Below, piece by piece: positions 20,001 through 28,014 of a DNA stretch of 64,000 nt (the stretch's first letter is position 1; every line of letters begins with the position of its first letter). The DNA comes from UBA4427 sp045106235 (lineage in GTDB: Bacteria > Myxococcota_A > UBA9160 > UBA4427). A program made the translations under genes and the position numbers. The notes under the pieces were generated by a model. It saw nothing but the letters and a program-made list of their open reading frames with translations, searched no databases and was not told the origin of the DNA. The DNA is taken from contig JBGCEJ010000015.1 in the NCBI GenBank assembly GCA_045106235.1, positions 1 to 64,000 on the forward strand, written 5' to 3'.

Positions 20001-20133
20001 ATGGGCGTTCAATGCGCAGATCAAGTGATTTTGACGCATTCGTATTCGTGGAATGGGCTGACGGAGAAGCGCTGGCGGCGTCATTTCTCAGTGTTTGCAC
20101 TAGGGCTGCCTGCGGGTTTTACTCGCGGGGCTT

Positions 20134-20970
20134 CTAGGATGCGGTCGCTTCTAGAAGGTCCAAGACGATCTTGTCCTGCTCGATGGACTGGGCCAGAACG
20201 GAGAGCGATGCCTGTTCCATGATCTGAGCCTTCGCTAGTTCTGCAGCCTCTTCGGCGATGTCGGCGTCTCCAATTCGAGATTCAGCGGCTCGCAGGGCTT
20301 CTTCTTCCGTGAAGCTCTGGCGGATGCGCGACTCAAGAATATTCGAGGCCGTTCCGAACGCGCCCCGTGCGCTTGAGACCTGGTCGATCGCGGCGTCGAG
20401 TGAGGCGAGGGTGGAAGCGGAGGTTTGTGGGTCTGTGCCCAAGTCGACGCCCGAGAGGCCCAGCGCATCGCGGCGCGCGTCGACGCTCGGGAGGTTGAGG
20501 ATCTCGTCTGCGCTGGCACCCGTCGCGATCCCAATTGAAGTGAGTCCGACGAGTAGGCGTTTGGAGCCGAATTGGGTCACTTCAGCGATTCGGTCCACCT
20601 CCTCGAGAAGCGATTCAGCTTCGGCACCGATCGATTGCCGCTGTTGATCGCTCAAGGTCCCGTTTGCGGACTGGATTGCCAACTCTCGGATGCGGACCAA
20701 GATGCCGCTGGTCTCATTCAGGCTGCCTTCGCCGATCTGGGCGGTGGAAAGACCGTCGTAGGAGTTTCGTCGGGCCTGACTGAGGCTGCCGATCTGAGCT
20801 TTGAGACGCAGCGAAATTGCGAATTCGGCGGGTCCATCTGCAGCGCTATTCAGGCGACGTCCGGAGGCCAATCGCTCGAGCGCCTGATTTTTTCGCGCAT
20901 TGTGAATTGAAAACTGGCGCTGCGCGAAGAGGGTGGTCGAGCTCTGCGAGGACCCGATTCGAAAGGCCAT
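20134..20970 (-). CDS. Short flagellin-like protein
   Basis: 278 residues from ATG 20970, which is preceded by AGGA at good spacing. A longer frame from 21108 is rejected because it crosses the sigma-54 promoter. The N-terminal D0/D1 region is clear: NQALERLASGRRLNSAADGP matches the LERLSSGxRINSAADD motif, and LAIQSANGTLSDQQR matches LAVQAANGT. The C-terminal helix region ends in MEQASLSVLAQSIEQ. There is almost no central variable domain, as in minimal flagellins. No hook, export or chaperone gene is nearby, so this is an orphan copy beside a giant-protein export locus. It could be a filament subunit or a repurposed secreted protein. Confidence 0.88.
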   Translation of the reverse strand: MAFRIGSSQSSTTLFAQRQFSIHNARKNQALERLASGRRLNSAADGPAEFAISLRLKAQIGSLSQARRNSYDGLSTAQIGEGSLNETSGILVRIRELAIQSANGTLSDQQRQSIGAEAESLLEEVDRIAEVTQFGSKRLLVGLTSIGIATGASADEILNLPSVDARRDALGLSGVDLGTDPQTSASTLASLDAAIDQVSSARGAFGTASNILESRIRQSFTEEEALRAAESRIGDADIAEEAAELAKAQIMEQASLSVLAQSIEQDKIVLDLLEATAS

Positions 20971-21041
20971 ACGATTTCCTGACGAAGGCCGCGGTATGCG
21001 AGGCACATAGGCGTGAAATAGGACAAGAGGGAAGAGAGCAG

Positions 21042-21058
21042 AGCAAGGGGCGTACCAA
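21042..21058 (-). promoter_or_regulatory. Sigma-54 (-24/-12) promoter of the flagellin gene
   Basis: On the minus strand the sequence reads TTGGTACGCCCCTTGCT. The consensus is YTGGCACGRNNNTTGCW, so the GG at -24, the GC at -12 and their spacing are exact; the visible departures are one T for C and a C in the R position. The predicted transcript would start near 21031, giving a 5' leader of about 60 bases before ATG 20970. Flagellin genes are commonly sigma-54 or sigma-28 dependent, which fits. Confidence 0.75.
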
Positions 21059-21104
21059 GTAGCGCGATTGGCAAGGAGGCGGAGGGCCGTGCGCAGGCTG
21101 TCTC

Positions 21105-21184
21105 GCAATTCATTGAATTGCAGTTGCCGCCGTTTTTGGTTTGCCGTTCATTGTGAATGGCTGGAACGCGCCTCATTCAGAATG
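21105..21184. promoter_or_regulatory. Cluster of three palindromes, possible enhancer-binding sites
   Basis: A perfect 17-base palindrome GCAATTCATTGAATTGC lies at 21105-21121. CATT-GTG-AATG is at 21149-21159 and CATTC-A-GAATG at 21174-21184. All share a CATT/AATG or TTCA/TGAA core. Relative to the predicted start near 21031 they fall at about -82, -123 and -148, the usual range for activator sites of sigma-54 promoters. Confidence 0.5.
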
Positions 21185-21314
21185 CGACGATCGCGATTCA
21201 CATTCCGGTCCCGGGGCATGGACCGTCGCGATCCAGTCTTCTGGCGATCCCAGCTCCGGTTCAATCAGGGGCTGAATGGGAGAGGGCGAATCCATGACGG
21301 AATGCGCCTATGGG

Positions 21315-21770
21315 TCAGTTAGAGAGGTTCGGAGGCGAGAAGTCGTCTGGAAAGTTATGTCGCCACGCAAGTTCCTCGTGCCGTTTGCGAATGCGCCAGC
21401 CGGCGGGCGTGCGCATGATTTCGTCCCGAAACCAGATTCCCGAAAAAACCACCTGCTCGCCCTCGGAAGTGGGCATCTTGACCGCGATGTATTGCATCGT
21501 GCGGACGCGCGCGAGATCCCCGTCGAGGGCGATTTCCGCGTTCGAAGACAAATGCTGGTAGGAATGAAATTGGCCGAGGACTTCGGAGAGCCAGGCGCCG
21601 ACTTCTGCGGGAGCGCCGATCGCACCGTCATTCTCGGAGTAGTCGATCGCCGCGTCCGGAGTAAAGCACTCCTTCCACCGCTCCCAATCGCGCCGATCCA
21701 TTGCGCTGGCTTCGGCAACGATCAGGTCCTGAATTTCTGCGCGATCGGAGAGTTCTTGATGGCTGAGCAT
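21315..21770 (-). CDS. SnoaL/NTF2-like protein
   Basis: 151 residues from ATG 21770, preceded by AAGGAG six bases upstream. The longer frame up to 21899 lies inside the upstream gene and is rejected. The fold signature is that of SnoaL-like polyketide-cyclase/hydroxylase-subunit proteins: SDRAEIQDLIVAEASAMDRR, then the W-F-T-PDA segment ERWKECFTPDAAIDYSEN and a C-terminal HEELAWRHN. Members often act beside flavin monooxygenases or dehydratases in ring degradation. It is 20 bases downstream of an acyl-CoA-dehydrogenase-type flavoprotein, so the two are probably co-transcribed and may share a substrate. Confidence 0.8.
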   Translation of the reverse strand: MLSHQELSDRAEIQDLIVAEASAMDRRDWERWKECFTPDAAIDYSENDGAIGAPAEVGAWLSEVLGQFHSYQHLSSNAEIALDGDLARVRTMQYIAVKMPTSEGEQVVFSGIWFRDEIMRTPAGWRIRKRHEELAWRHNFPDDFSPPNLSN

Positions 21771-21790
21771 GCGTGCTCCTTGGGTCGTCG

Positions 21791-22984
21791 TTAGAGCATC
21801 ATCGACTGGGGATCGAGCCCCATCATCGCCCGTCCGCCTTCGCCATAAACGCGTTCGTTGGCGAAGGCGTGTTGCGTGATCGTAGAGATGTCGCGCCATT
21901 GTCGGTCGAGGAGGGAGCTCGCGTAAAGAGCCGTCCCCCCGCCCGCTTCGTACATTCGGCAGACGACTGATTTACTGGCCCGGAAGGCATTGATGCCTGC
22001 GAGCCGGTAGGCGGCGCGTTGATCGAGGCTCGGTTCGTTCCCGGCGCAGACGGTTTCGAAGATCGCGGCGGTCGCTGTGTAGATATAGGCACGGGCGGCG
22101 CCGAGTTCGGCTTCGGCCTGGCCGACCGCAGTTTGCAGGAGAAGATCGTCTTGGAGTCGTTTTCCGCCCGGCATGACTTTCTTCTTCGCGGCCAACTCGC
22201 AAAGCGTGTCGATCGCGGCGCGGGCGATTCCGAGCGAAACGCCGGGGGCGTTGGCGACGACGAACCATGGGAAAGCGTAAAGAGGCTCACTGAATCTTGA
22301 GGGTTCAAAGAGCGAGAAAGATCGGCTCTCTGGAACAAAGACCTCGTCTACGCTCCAATCATTGCTGCCGCTGCCGGCGAGTCCCGTCGTCCGCCAATTG
22401 TCATGAACAAGGCAGTCCTTGCGAGGGAAGAACATCATGCGGACGATGGGATGGCCGGAAGGTCCTTTGACGGGGCCTGCGTCATCGACGACAAGGCAAC
22501 CCCCGACGAACCATTCGGCGTGGAGGCCTGCGCTTCCGAAGCTCCATTTCCCTGAGACGCGGTAGCCGCCTTCCTCACGTCGGGCCTGGCCACGGGGAGC
22601 GAGGGTGCTGGCCGTGACTGCGTTTGGATCGGCGTAGATTTCGTCGGCGGATTCTTCCGAGAGATGGGCTGCGTAGTATCCGCCATCGGATCCGATCATC
22701 GCGACCCAACCGACTGAACCGTCCGCGACCGCAAGGGCTTCTACGATTTCCAGCTGCGTCATGGGGTCGGCCTCGGGGCCGCCCATACTCTTCGGAATCG
22801 CCATTCCGAACACGTCCGCTTGCTTGAGGGCGTGGAGGATTTCGTTGGTCAGCCGGCCGGTCTTCTCAATCTCGTCAGAAGCCTCACGGATCGAGGGGGC
22901 AAGAGCATGCACCTGATCAAGGATCTCTTGGCCTTGGCGCGGTGCGGGATGAGATGAGGTGAGAGGTGAGGGAAGGGCGTTCAT
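21791..22984 (-). CDS. Acyl-CoA dehydrogenase-like flavin monooxygenase (HsaA/HpaH-type)
   Basis: 397 residues from ATG 22984, which overlaps the stop of the upstream PPIase gene as ATGA. The acyl-CoA dehydrogenase fold is visible: N-terminal helices (IREASDEIEKTGRLTNEI), a VFGMAIPKSMGG segment, GSVGWVAMIG, the middle beta domain GYRVSGKWSFGSAG, and a C-terminal helical domain with YEAGGGTALY and DISTITQHA. The GYRVSGxWxFxSG pattern and the lack of the usual catalytic Glu context suggest the reduced-flavin-dependent hydroxylase branch (3-HSA or p-HPA hydroxylase-like) rather than a beta-oxidation dehydrogenase. The substrate is unknown. A paired flavin reductase is not in the neighbourhood. 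Confidence 0.8.
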   Translation of the reverse strand: MNALPSPLTSSHPAPRQGQEILDQVHALAPSIREASDEIEKTGRLTNEILHALKQADVFGMAIPKSMGGPEADPMTQLEIVEALAVADGSVGWVAMIGSDGGYYAAHLSEESADEIYADPNAVTASTLAPRGQARREEGGYRVSGKWSFGSAGLHAEWFVGGCLVVDDAGPVKGPSGHPIVRMMFFPRKDCLVHDNWRTTGLAGSGSNDWSVDEVFVPESRSFSLFEPSRFSEPLYAFPWFVVANAPGVSLGIARAAIDTLCELAAKKKVMPGGKRLQDDLLLQTAVGQAEAELGAARAYIYTATAAIFETVCAGNEPSLDQRAAYRLAGINAFRASKSVVCRMYEAGGGTALYASSLLDRQWRDISTITQHAFANERVYGEGGRAMMGLDPQSMML

Positions 22985-24135
22985 GAGGATCCACTCCGGC
23001 TCCGCGCGGAGGTGCAAATCCGCTGCCGGTTTCGGTTTTGACAGAGGCCGACGAGGCCGACCAGACCCGCTGTGAGGAGCGATCCGGTGGTGGGTTCGGG
23101 GACGAGGATACCAGAGACCTCCACGAGCTCTTCGGTGATCTGTGGCTGCTGATCGTTTCGGCGGCTCGCGAGAGATTCCTCGGACTCCGCGATTTGATCG
23201 CAGGTCATCGGCGTTGGGTCAGTGAACCAGCCGCCGTTAAAATAGGCGACCGTGCGATCGGTTGTGCAGGCGACGCTGGGCGAACCCACAGCGCCTTGGC
23301 CCGAACAGGACCCGGACAGAAAGAACGTTGCGCCCGTGAGTGGGTCAGGTTCGAGAGCGGTGAGCGTGGTATTGACCAGCGCGCGGGTCCATCCGGCAAG
23401 GCCGATTGCAGGTAGAGCCGCGGGATCGAAGCAGCCGTATCCGCCCGGTGGTTCGATTGGGGAAAGGTGGACCGGGAGCTCACCCAGCACCTCGCGCAGG
23501 GGAGTATTGAGCGTCCAGCGTCCGACGACACGAGGCAGATCTCCGATCGCATCGACCACAGGAAGATCATTCGCCGCGACGCGGCCGAAAACGGTAAAAC
23601 CCTCGTCGACGACATCGAGATTCAAGTTGTCTGAGAGGTTGATGAAGAACTCGCTGGTCGCGCTGTCAATCTGGCCGCCGACGCGGGCCATCGCGATGGT
23701 TCCCCTGAGGTTAGAAGCGCCGGGCTCGTTCACGACGTTGGGGTCGCGGAGGATGCTCCCGAAGCTGTCCGTCGGCGCGTCGTACGCGTAGCCGCCACCC
23801 TGGATCACAAAATCATCGACCGTGCGATGAATCAGGGTTCCGTCGTATCGCCCGCTATCTCGGTAGGCCAGGAAATTGTTGATGGTGCAGGGGGCGACGT
23901 CTGGCCAGAGTTCGAGGGCAATCTCTCCCGAGGAAGTCTGCATCTCGACGTAGACCGGATTCCCAAGCGCGGGATCGACAGTGCAGGGCCCCGGCGCGGC
24001 TTGCGCATTGAACGCCGAAAAAAGGGCGCAAATAGAGGCGCAAAAAGAGGCGCAAAAAGAGGCGCGAAGAGAGGCGCAACAGGAAGCGATGGGGCGGACG
24101 GCGGCGTAGGGCAGGGGAGCGTTCGAGTGAATCAT
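22981..24135 (-). CDS. Secreted cyclophilin-type peptidylprolyl isomerase with PEP-CTERM-like tail
   Basis: 384 residues. The N-terminal signal region (about 1-47) is built from repeats of Cys-Ala-Ser-Phe-like units encoded by a 12-bp tandem repeat. The cyclophilin domain (about 55-215) has ALELWPDVAPCTINNFLAY, HRTVDDFVIQGGGY and the FINLSDN stretch in place of the usual FFINxxDN. A roughly 120-residue unrecognised region follows. The C-terminus carries VPEP, a hydrophobic helix and a basic patch (QNRNRQR), the PEP-CTERM sorting layout, although about 12 extra residues follow the basic patch. It is expected to be exported and surface-sorted. It probably leads an operon with the overlapping flavoprotein and the SnoaL-like gene. 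Confidence 0.85.
   Translation of the reverse strand: MIHSNAPLPYAAVRPIASCCASLRASFCASFCASICALFSAFNAQAAPGPCTVDPALGNPVYVEMQTSSGEIALELWPDVAPCTINNFLAYRDSGRYDGTLIHRTVDDFVIQGGGYAYDAPTDSFGSILRDPNVVNEPGASNLRGTIAMARVGGQIDSATSEFFINLSDNLNLDVVDEGFTVFGRVAANDLPVVDAIGDLPRVVGRWTLNTPLREVLGELPVHLSPIEPPGGYGCFDPAALPAIGLAGWTRALVNTTLTALEPDPLTGATFFLSGSCSGQGAVGSPSVACTTDRTVAYFNGGWFTDPTPMTCDQIAESEESLASRRNDQQPQITEELVEVSGILVPEPTTGSLLTAGLVGLVGLCQNRNRQRICTSARSRSGSS
24023..24084. repeat. 12-bp tandem repeat inside the PPIase signal sequence
   Basis: About five imperfect copies of a 12-base unit (plus strand GAGGCGCAAAAA) occur with the GGCGCA core recurring at 24025, 24037, 24049, 24061 and 24073. On the coding strand each unit encodes Cys-Ala-Ser-Phe or a variant. 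The period keeps the reading frame. Confidence 0.85.
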
Positions 24136-24326
24136 GATCCTCCGATTCTACACGATGCCGGCCCAGTTTCGGAGTTCGGGATGCAGCAGTTCGCGTGCAG
24201 ATGGGGCCTCTGCAGACGATTGTAGAGGGCGCTCCCGCTGGGGAAGCGCTGAGTGGGTCGGCGGTCCGGATCGAAGCCCGCATCGGTCCGCTTACCGCGG
24301 ACCGCCTACACCCCTCGCTGTCGACG

Positions 24327-24893
24327 CTAGCGCTTCGGGAAATTGAAGATGGGGAAGACCGGGAGGAAACCGTTCTCCGCGATATTGATGAAGCCGAGCT
24401 GGAAGCCGCGGAGCTTCGTCGTGATATTGATCATGCCCAGCTGAGCGGTCGACTCCTGCGCCATGTTAAGCGCACCCGTATCGATGAGCGTTCGTCCGTC
24501 CGCGATATTCACGAGCCCAAGGTTCATTGCGCCGGTTGCGTCGTTGACCTTGTTCACAAAACCAGCGTTCAGCCCCTTATCGTCTCCGTCGTGGATATTG
24601 ACCAGGCTGAAGACGGCGCCTCCATTCATGTTTCCAGTAAGGCGATGCAGGCCGAAAATGAGCGCGAATCCGGAGAGGTCTTGGCTCTCGCTCAGGGACG
24701 CGAAACCGAGATCGAAACCGCCCATCTTCGTGTTCTTGCCATTGATAACGGTGAATCGGAACGCACTCACGTTGGGATCGTCCGGGCCTCGGAAACCGCC
24801 TGCGGCGAACTGGGCTGTGACGTCTGCGCTCGTGATGCCGGCGGTGAACAGGATCGCGAGGGTGATCAGGGAACTGAGTAGCGTCGTGCGCAT
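24327..24893 (-). CDS. Exported repeat protein, LA_2272-like
   Basis: 188 residues with a clear signal peptide (1-23, cleavage near TSA-DV). The mature part contains short alternating repeats of the type G-x-N-x-G-(L/M/F)-(V/I)-N-I: GLVNIADG, GMINITTK, GFINIAEN and LNAGFVNKV. This is typical of the uncharacterised LA_2272-type surface-repeat family and suggests a beta-structured outer-membrane or surface protein. No catalytic motif is seen. It is a single gene, divergent from the reductase at 25157 across a 263-base gap in which I find nothing definite. The family link rests on the repeat pattern only. Confidence 0.65.
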   Translation of the reverse strand: MRTTLLSSLITLAILFTAGITSADVTAQFAAGGFRGPDDPNVSAFRFTVINGKNTKMGGFDLGFASLSESQDLSGFALIFGLHRLTGNMNGGAVFSLVNIHDGDDKGLNAGFVNKVNDATGAMNLGLVNIADGRTLIDTGALNMAQESTAQLGMINITTKLRGFQLGFINIAENGFLPVFPIFNFPKR

Positions 24894-25156
24894 GAAATCT
24901 CCTAGGCCTTGGTCAGTAAAACAGAATGAAATGCGAAGGGCGTCCGTGGACTGAGCCAGAAGCTCATTTTTAGGTCGGGGACGCGCCTTCGACTACCCCC
25001 TACTTTTATAGCAAGTTGGAGCGTATTTGGGCTCGCGAGGCCCGAGCTGCCTGTTTTTGAATCGGCGGCTAGGTGAATCCGCCAGGCGCGACCCCGGTCG
25101 GGGCGCGCGGCCGGCGGAAAAGAGCGATACTCAGGCTTTAGCCCAGGAGAACCTTG

Positions 25157-26203
25157 ATGACCTACCGCGTTGTGCAGTGGACCACAGGACATGTTGGCCG
25201 AGAGGCCGCCCGAGGCGTGATTCGCCATCCCGAGCTTGAGCTGGTGGGGTGTTATGCCTGGAGTGCCGAAAAAGAGGGGCAGGATGTCGGGACGCTTTGC
25301 GGCCTTGATCCGCTTGGTATTGCGGCGACGCGCGATGTGGCAAAGCTACTCGAATCGAAGCCCGATTGTGTTTCCTATACGCCGAATGTGCTGGACGTGG
25401 ACGATGTCGTTCAAATTCTCGAGGCGGGCGTCAATGTGTCGAGCAGCTATTTCGTGAATGGGCGGACGCTCGGGGATGTTGACCGAGGCCGGATCGAAAC
25501 GGCAGCGTCAAAGGGTGGGGCGAGCGTCTTTGGTGCAGGGATTTTTCCCGGATTCGCGAATTTTGTTGCGGCTTTGATGGCCGGTGCCTCTCGCGATTTT
25601 AAGAAGATTCGTTTTCTCGAGTCTGTCGATTTGACCCACTACGACGCGATCGCGAACTACACCAATCTAGGTTGGTCCTTCGATCCGGAAGAAAAATGGC
25701 ACGAGATCAACCGCGAAGTGCTGGGGCAATACGCTGAATGTGTCGACGTGATGGCGGAGATGCTCAGGATTCCACTCGATGAGGTGGCTTTCGGGTACGA
25801 GCCCGCAGTCACGCCCGACGAACGCACGATTAACGGCTTTACGATGCCCCAAGGATCTCTCGCGGGGCAGCGATGTACTTGGAAAGGCATGGTCGGCGAT
25901 CAGTCCGTGATCGAGCTCGACGTGGTCTGGAACGCGGGGAAGGGGCTCGAGCCAGAATGGCCTGTGCATCATGGCTACACGATGGAGGTCGAAGGTAGTC
26001 CCAACGTGCATACGCGCGTCAAGTTCAGTCCTTCACCGGAGCAGATCCAGTCCGGGCGCATTGCGGACCTCGCGAATCCGGTGACGGCGATGCCCGTGGT
26101 CAACGCAATCCCTGCGGTGTGCGATGCGCCAGCGGGGATTCGGACCTATGCGGACTTGCCCCTCATCACGGGGCGCTATGTCGCGGATTCAGGCGCGGAT
26201 TGA
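25157..26203 (+). CDS. NAD(P)-dependent dihydrodipicolinate-reductase-like oxidoreductase
   Basis: 348 residues. ATG 25157 is chosen over the adjacent TTG 25154; CAGGAGA lies six bases upstream. The N-terminal Rossmann segment is VVQWTTGHVGREAARGVIRH (about 5-24), followed by ELVGCYAWSAEKEGQDVG. This is the start of the DapB-like/2,4-diaminopentanoate-dehydrogenase-like family found in actinobacterial and deltaproteobacterial steroid or lipid degraders. A central GAGIFPGFAN and a C-terminal NAIPAVCDAPAGIRTYADLPLITGRY-type ending also fit. The substrate is unknown and the gene appears to stand alone. Confidence 0.8.
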   Translation: MTYRVVQWTTGHVGREAARGVIRHPELELVGCYAWSAEKEGQDVGTLCGLDPLGIAATRDVAKLLESKPDCVSYTPNVLDVDDVVQILEAGVNVSSSYFVNGRTLGDVDRGRIETAASKGGASVFGAGIFPGFANFVAALMAGASRDFKKIRFLESVDLTHYDAIANYTNLGWSFDPEEKWHEINREVLGQYAECVDVMAEMLRIPLDEVAFGYEPAVTPDERTINGFTMPQGSLAGQRCTWKGMVGDQSVIELDVVWNAGKGLEPEWPVHHGYTMEVEGSPNVHTRVKFSPSPEQIQSGRIADLANPVTAMPVVNAIPAVCDAPAGIRTYADLPLITGRYVADSGAD

Positions 26204-26259
26204 GCCTCTGGATGACTCGCTGATCAAGAGGCCGGCGCGGCTTCTTCTGTTGCAGATGG

Positions 26260-27168
26260 CTAGACGCCGTCCAGCTTGTCGAAGACCTCTTTCGCGATGC
26301 GCATAGAGCGGAGCGCCTGCGGGACGCCGGCATAGACCGCAGAGTGCATGATGACTTCGCTGATCTCGAGTCGGCTGAGACCGTTGGCGAGGCCACCTTC
26401 GAGGTGGACGCGGAGTGTGTGCTCATCGCGCAGGGCGGACATGATCGAGATGGTGGCGATGCTCCGTTGAGCGCGAGTGAGTCCGGGGCGGTCCCAGACT
26501 TCAGACCCACCGCGGTTGATCCAGGCGTTCCAGTCGGCTTCGATTTCGTCAGGCGCGCGGTAGTCCTTGAGAAACTGCTCCGCTGCGCTTTCGATCGAAC
26601 GCGGTGTCGTTGTCCCGGTGCCCGCTTTCGCCTCTCCGTCGTTTTTCTCACTTGCGCCCGCGCTGAAAACGGCGCGGAGATCTTCGAGGCCTGCGGGTAA
26701 TTCGATCGGCGGATCGGGGAGCTGTTCTACACTTCGCTCGGCGAGTATTGTTGCCATCGCTTCGGGCTCATCGCTCCACGAACGCGGATCGCCCATCATC
26801 ACCTCGTAAAGTTCGACGCCCTCGGGCCCGGCGACAAAGGGGCCGAAAGATGCACCCAGCGGAAGCTCGAGATGCGAACCGGGCTTGCAGAGTTCGTCCT
26901 CGCAGGTGAATTCGCCCGAGAGAACCGTGATCGTATGAGGGCTGTAATGTCCGTGACGCCGCACAATCATGCCGGGAGACCATTTCGCGTAGAGGGCGAG
27001 GTATAGAGGCTCCACTGAGAACGCGACCCAGCGCTCCCACACATGGGATTCGCTGCCGTCGGCATTTTTCTGGCTGCGGACGGCGATCCAGGGGACGTCG
27101 TTTTCGGCGCCGGGATGGATGATGGTTCGTTCGAGGCCGGGGATGCGGGGTGTACCTGGGCTGGGCAT
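26260..27168 (-). CDS. Cupin - carboxymuconolactone decarboxylase-like fusion
   Basis: 302 residues from ATG 27168, with CAGGAGA six bases upstream; the much longer upstream frame is a shadow of the neighbouring membrane-protein gene. The first half is a cupin (about 35-130; IVRRHGHYSPHTITVLSGEF and PGSHLELPLGASFGPF carry likely metal-binding His and Glu). The second half is a CMD/AhpD-type domain (about 195-300; LRVHLEGGLANGLSRLEISE and HSAVYAGVPQAL). The AhpD CxxC motif is absent, as in gamma-CMD enzymes. Both modules occur separately in aromatic and lactone metabolism. The fusion may couple two steps, but the reaction is unknown. Confidence 0.8.
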   Translation of the reverse strand: MPSPGTPRIPGLERTIIHPGAENDVPWIAVRSQKNADGSESHVWERWVAFSVEPLYLALYAKWSPGMIVRRHGHYSPHTITVLSGEFTCEDELCKPGSHLELPLGASFGPFVAGPEGVELYEVMMGDPRSWSDEPEAMATILAERSVEQLPDPPIELPAGLEDLRAVFSAGASEKNDGEAKAGTGTTTPRSIESAAEQFLKDYRAPDEIEADWNAWINRGGSEVWDRPGLTRAQRSIATISIMSALRDEHTLRVHLEGGLANGLSRLEISEVIMHSAVYAGVPQALRSMRIAKEVFDKLDGV

Positions 27169-27224
27169 GAGTGTCTCCTGGATGGGAATCTGCGGATCAA
27201 TATTACAAACTCGTGACGCGCGTA

Positions 27225-27878
27225 TCAGTTGGAAATTTGAAGGAGCAAGAAACACGCGACGCCTGCGGCGAGGCCGATCCGGCGGCCGCGGGTGAGTCCT
27301 CCCCCTTTTACACTTTCGCTCAGCGCCCGCCCGGGCTCGCCGTGGTCTGCCGCCGCTTGCGCGATCGGGACTTCGAAAGCGGCGGTGGCCACCGCCTTGG
27401 AGACGAGCACCGAGAAAAACAGCGCGCCGCTTGTAAGGCTGAGAGGGACGAGGAAGAGGCCGAGGAGCGCGGGGAGCCCCGCCGCAATGATTCCGCCCCA
27501 GCTCATCCATCCAAATTGACGGACATCGTTCTGATCCATCTTGTAGTCGAACACGACGAAATGTCCTGGCGGATCGTCGTGAACGGGAGAAGTCGCCCCG
27601 GAGAGGCGGGCGCCGAGCAAATGTCCCCATTCGTGAAGCGTTGAGGGAATGATGCTCCCTGCGACGAGTGCGCCGCCGAGCGCCGCAAATTCTGCGAGCA
27701 CCCAGCCAGTCGATTCGGACCAAGTCAGGGCCGCGCCCCACACGGTCAGAGCAGCGATCACCATCGCGAAATGAACGCCGCCGACCTTCTTCATCCGTGC
27801 CAGGTCGAAAGCGCGCGCCGCGTCTCGGAGTTCGGCGATTTCGGTCGCGCTCAGGTTTTCCATCGTGGCTTCGGCCAT
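27225..27878 (-). CDS. Integral membrane HExxH protein (M50-like, putative)
   Basis: 217 residues from ATG 27878, preceded by AAGGAGA. There are about five to six predicted membrane helices. The sequence STLHEWGHLLGARLSG provides a zinc-protease-type HEWGH motif after the second helix pair. The second M50 motif (NxxPxxxxDG) is not evident; the corresponding loop reads MSWGGIIAAGLPALLG. It is therefore either a divergent membrane metallopeptidase or a membrane protein with a coincidental HExxH. It lies 56 bases upstream of the cupin-CMD gene in the same direction and is probably co-transcribed. Confidence 0.6.
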   Translation of the reverse strand: MAEATMENLSATEIAELRDAARAFDLARMKKVGGVHFAMVIAALTVWGAALTWSESTGWVLAEFAALGGALVAGSIIPSTLHEWGHLLGARLSGATSPVHDDPPGHFVVFDYKMDQNDVRQFGWMSWGGIIAAGLPALLGLFLVPLSLTSGALFFSVLVSKAVATAAFEVPIAQAAADHGEPGRALSESVKGGGLTRGRRIGLAAGVACFLLLQISN

Positions 27879-28014
27879 GGGGTGTTCTCCTTGATAAAGC
27901 AAGGGCGGGACCCGCCCGCGGCACCTTGCTTCGGGGAAAGTAGCTCGATTCTGCGGCGCTGGATATCTTGGCTGGCGTGTCCCCACTGCCCTTGTATTCG
28001 GTAGCCTTTCGACC

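Larger units (their letters stand above)
20971..21314. other. Intergenic stretch upstream of the flagellin gene
   Basis: These 344 bases hold the sigma-54 promoter and three palindromes listed separately. I see no convincing coding region: a possible N-terminal extension of the flagellin frame up to 21108 has no flagellin similarity. Confidence 0.6.

Noticed and set aside
20971..21108. N-terminal extension of the flagellin gene
   Set aside because: It crosses the sigma-54 promoter, lacks flagellin similarity, and ATG 20970 has its own RBS.
27169..27924. Long N-terminal extension of the cupin-CMD frame, rich in Arg
   Set aside because: It runs antiparallel in frame shadow across the membrane-protein gene; ATG 27168 has a good RBS and family-like start.
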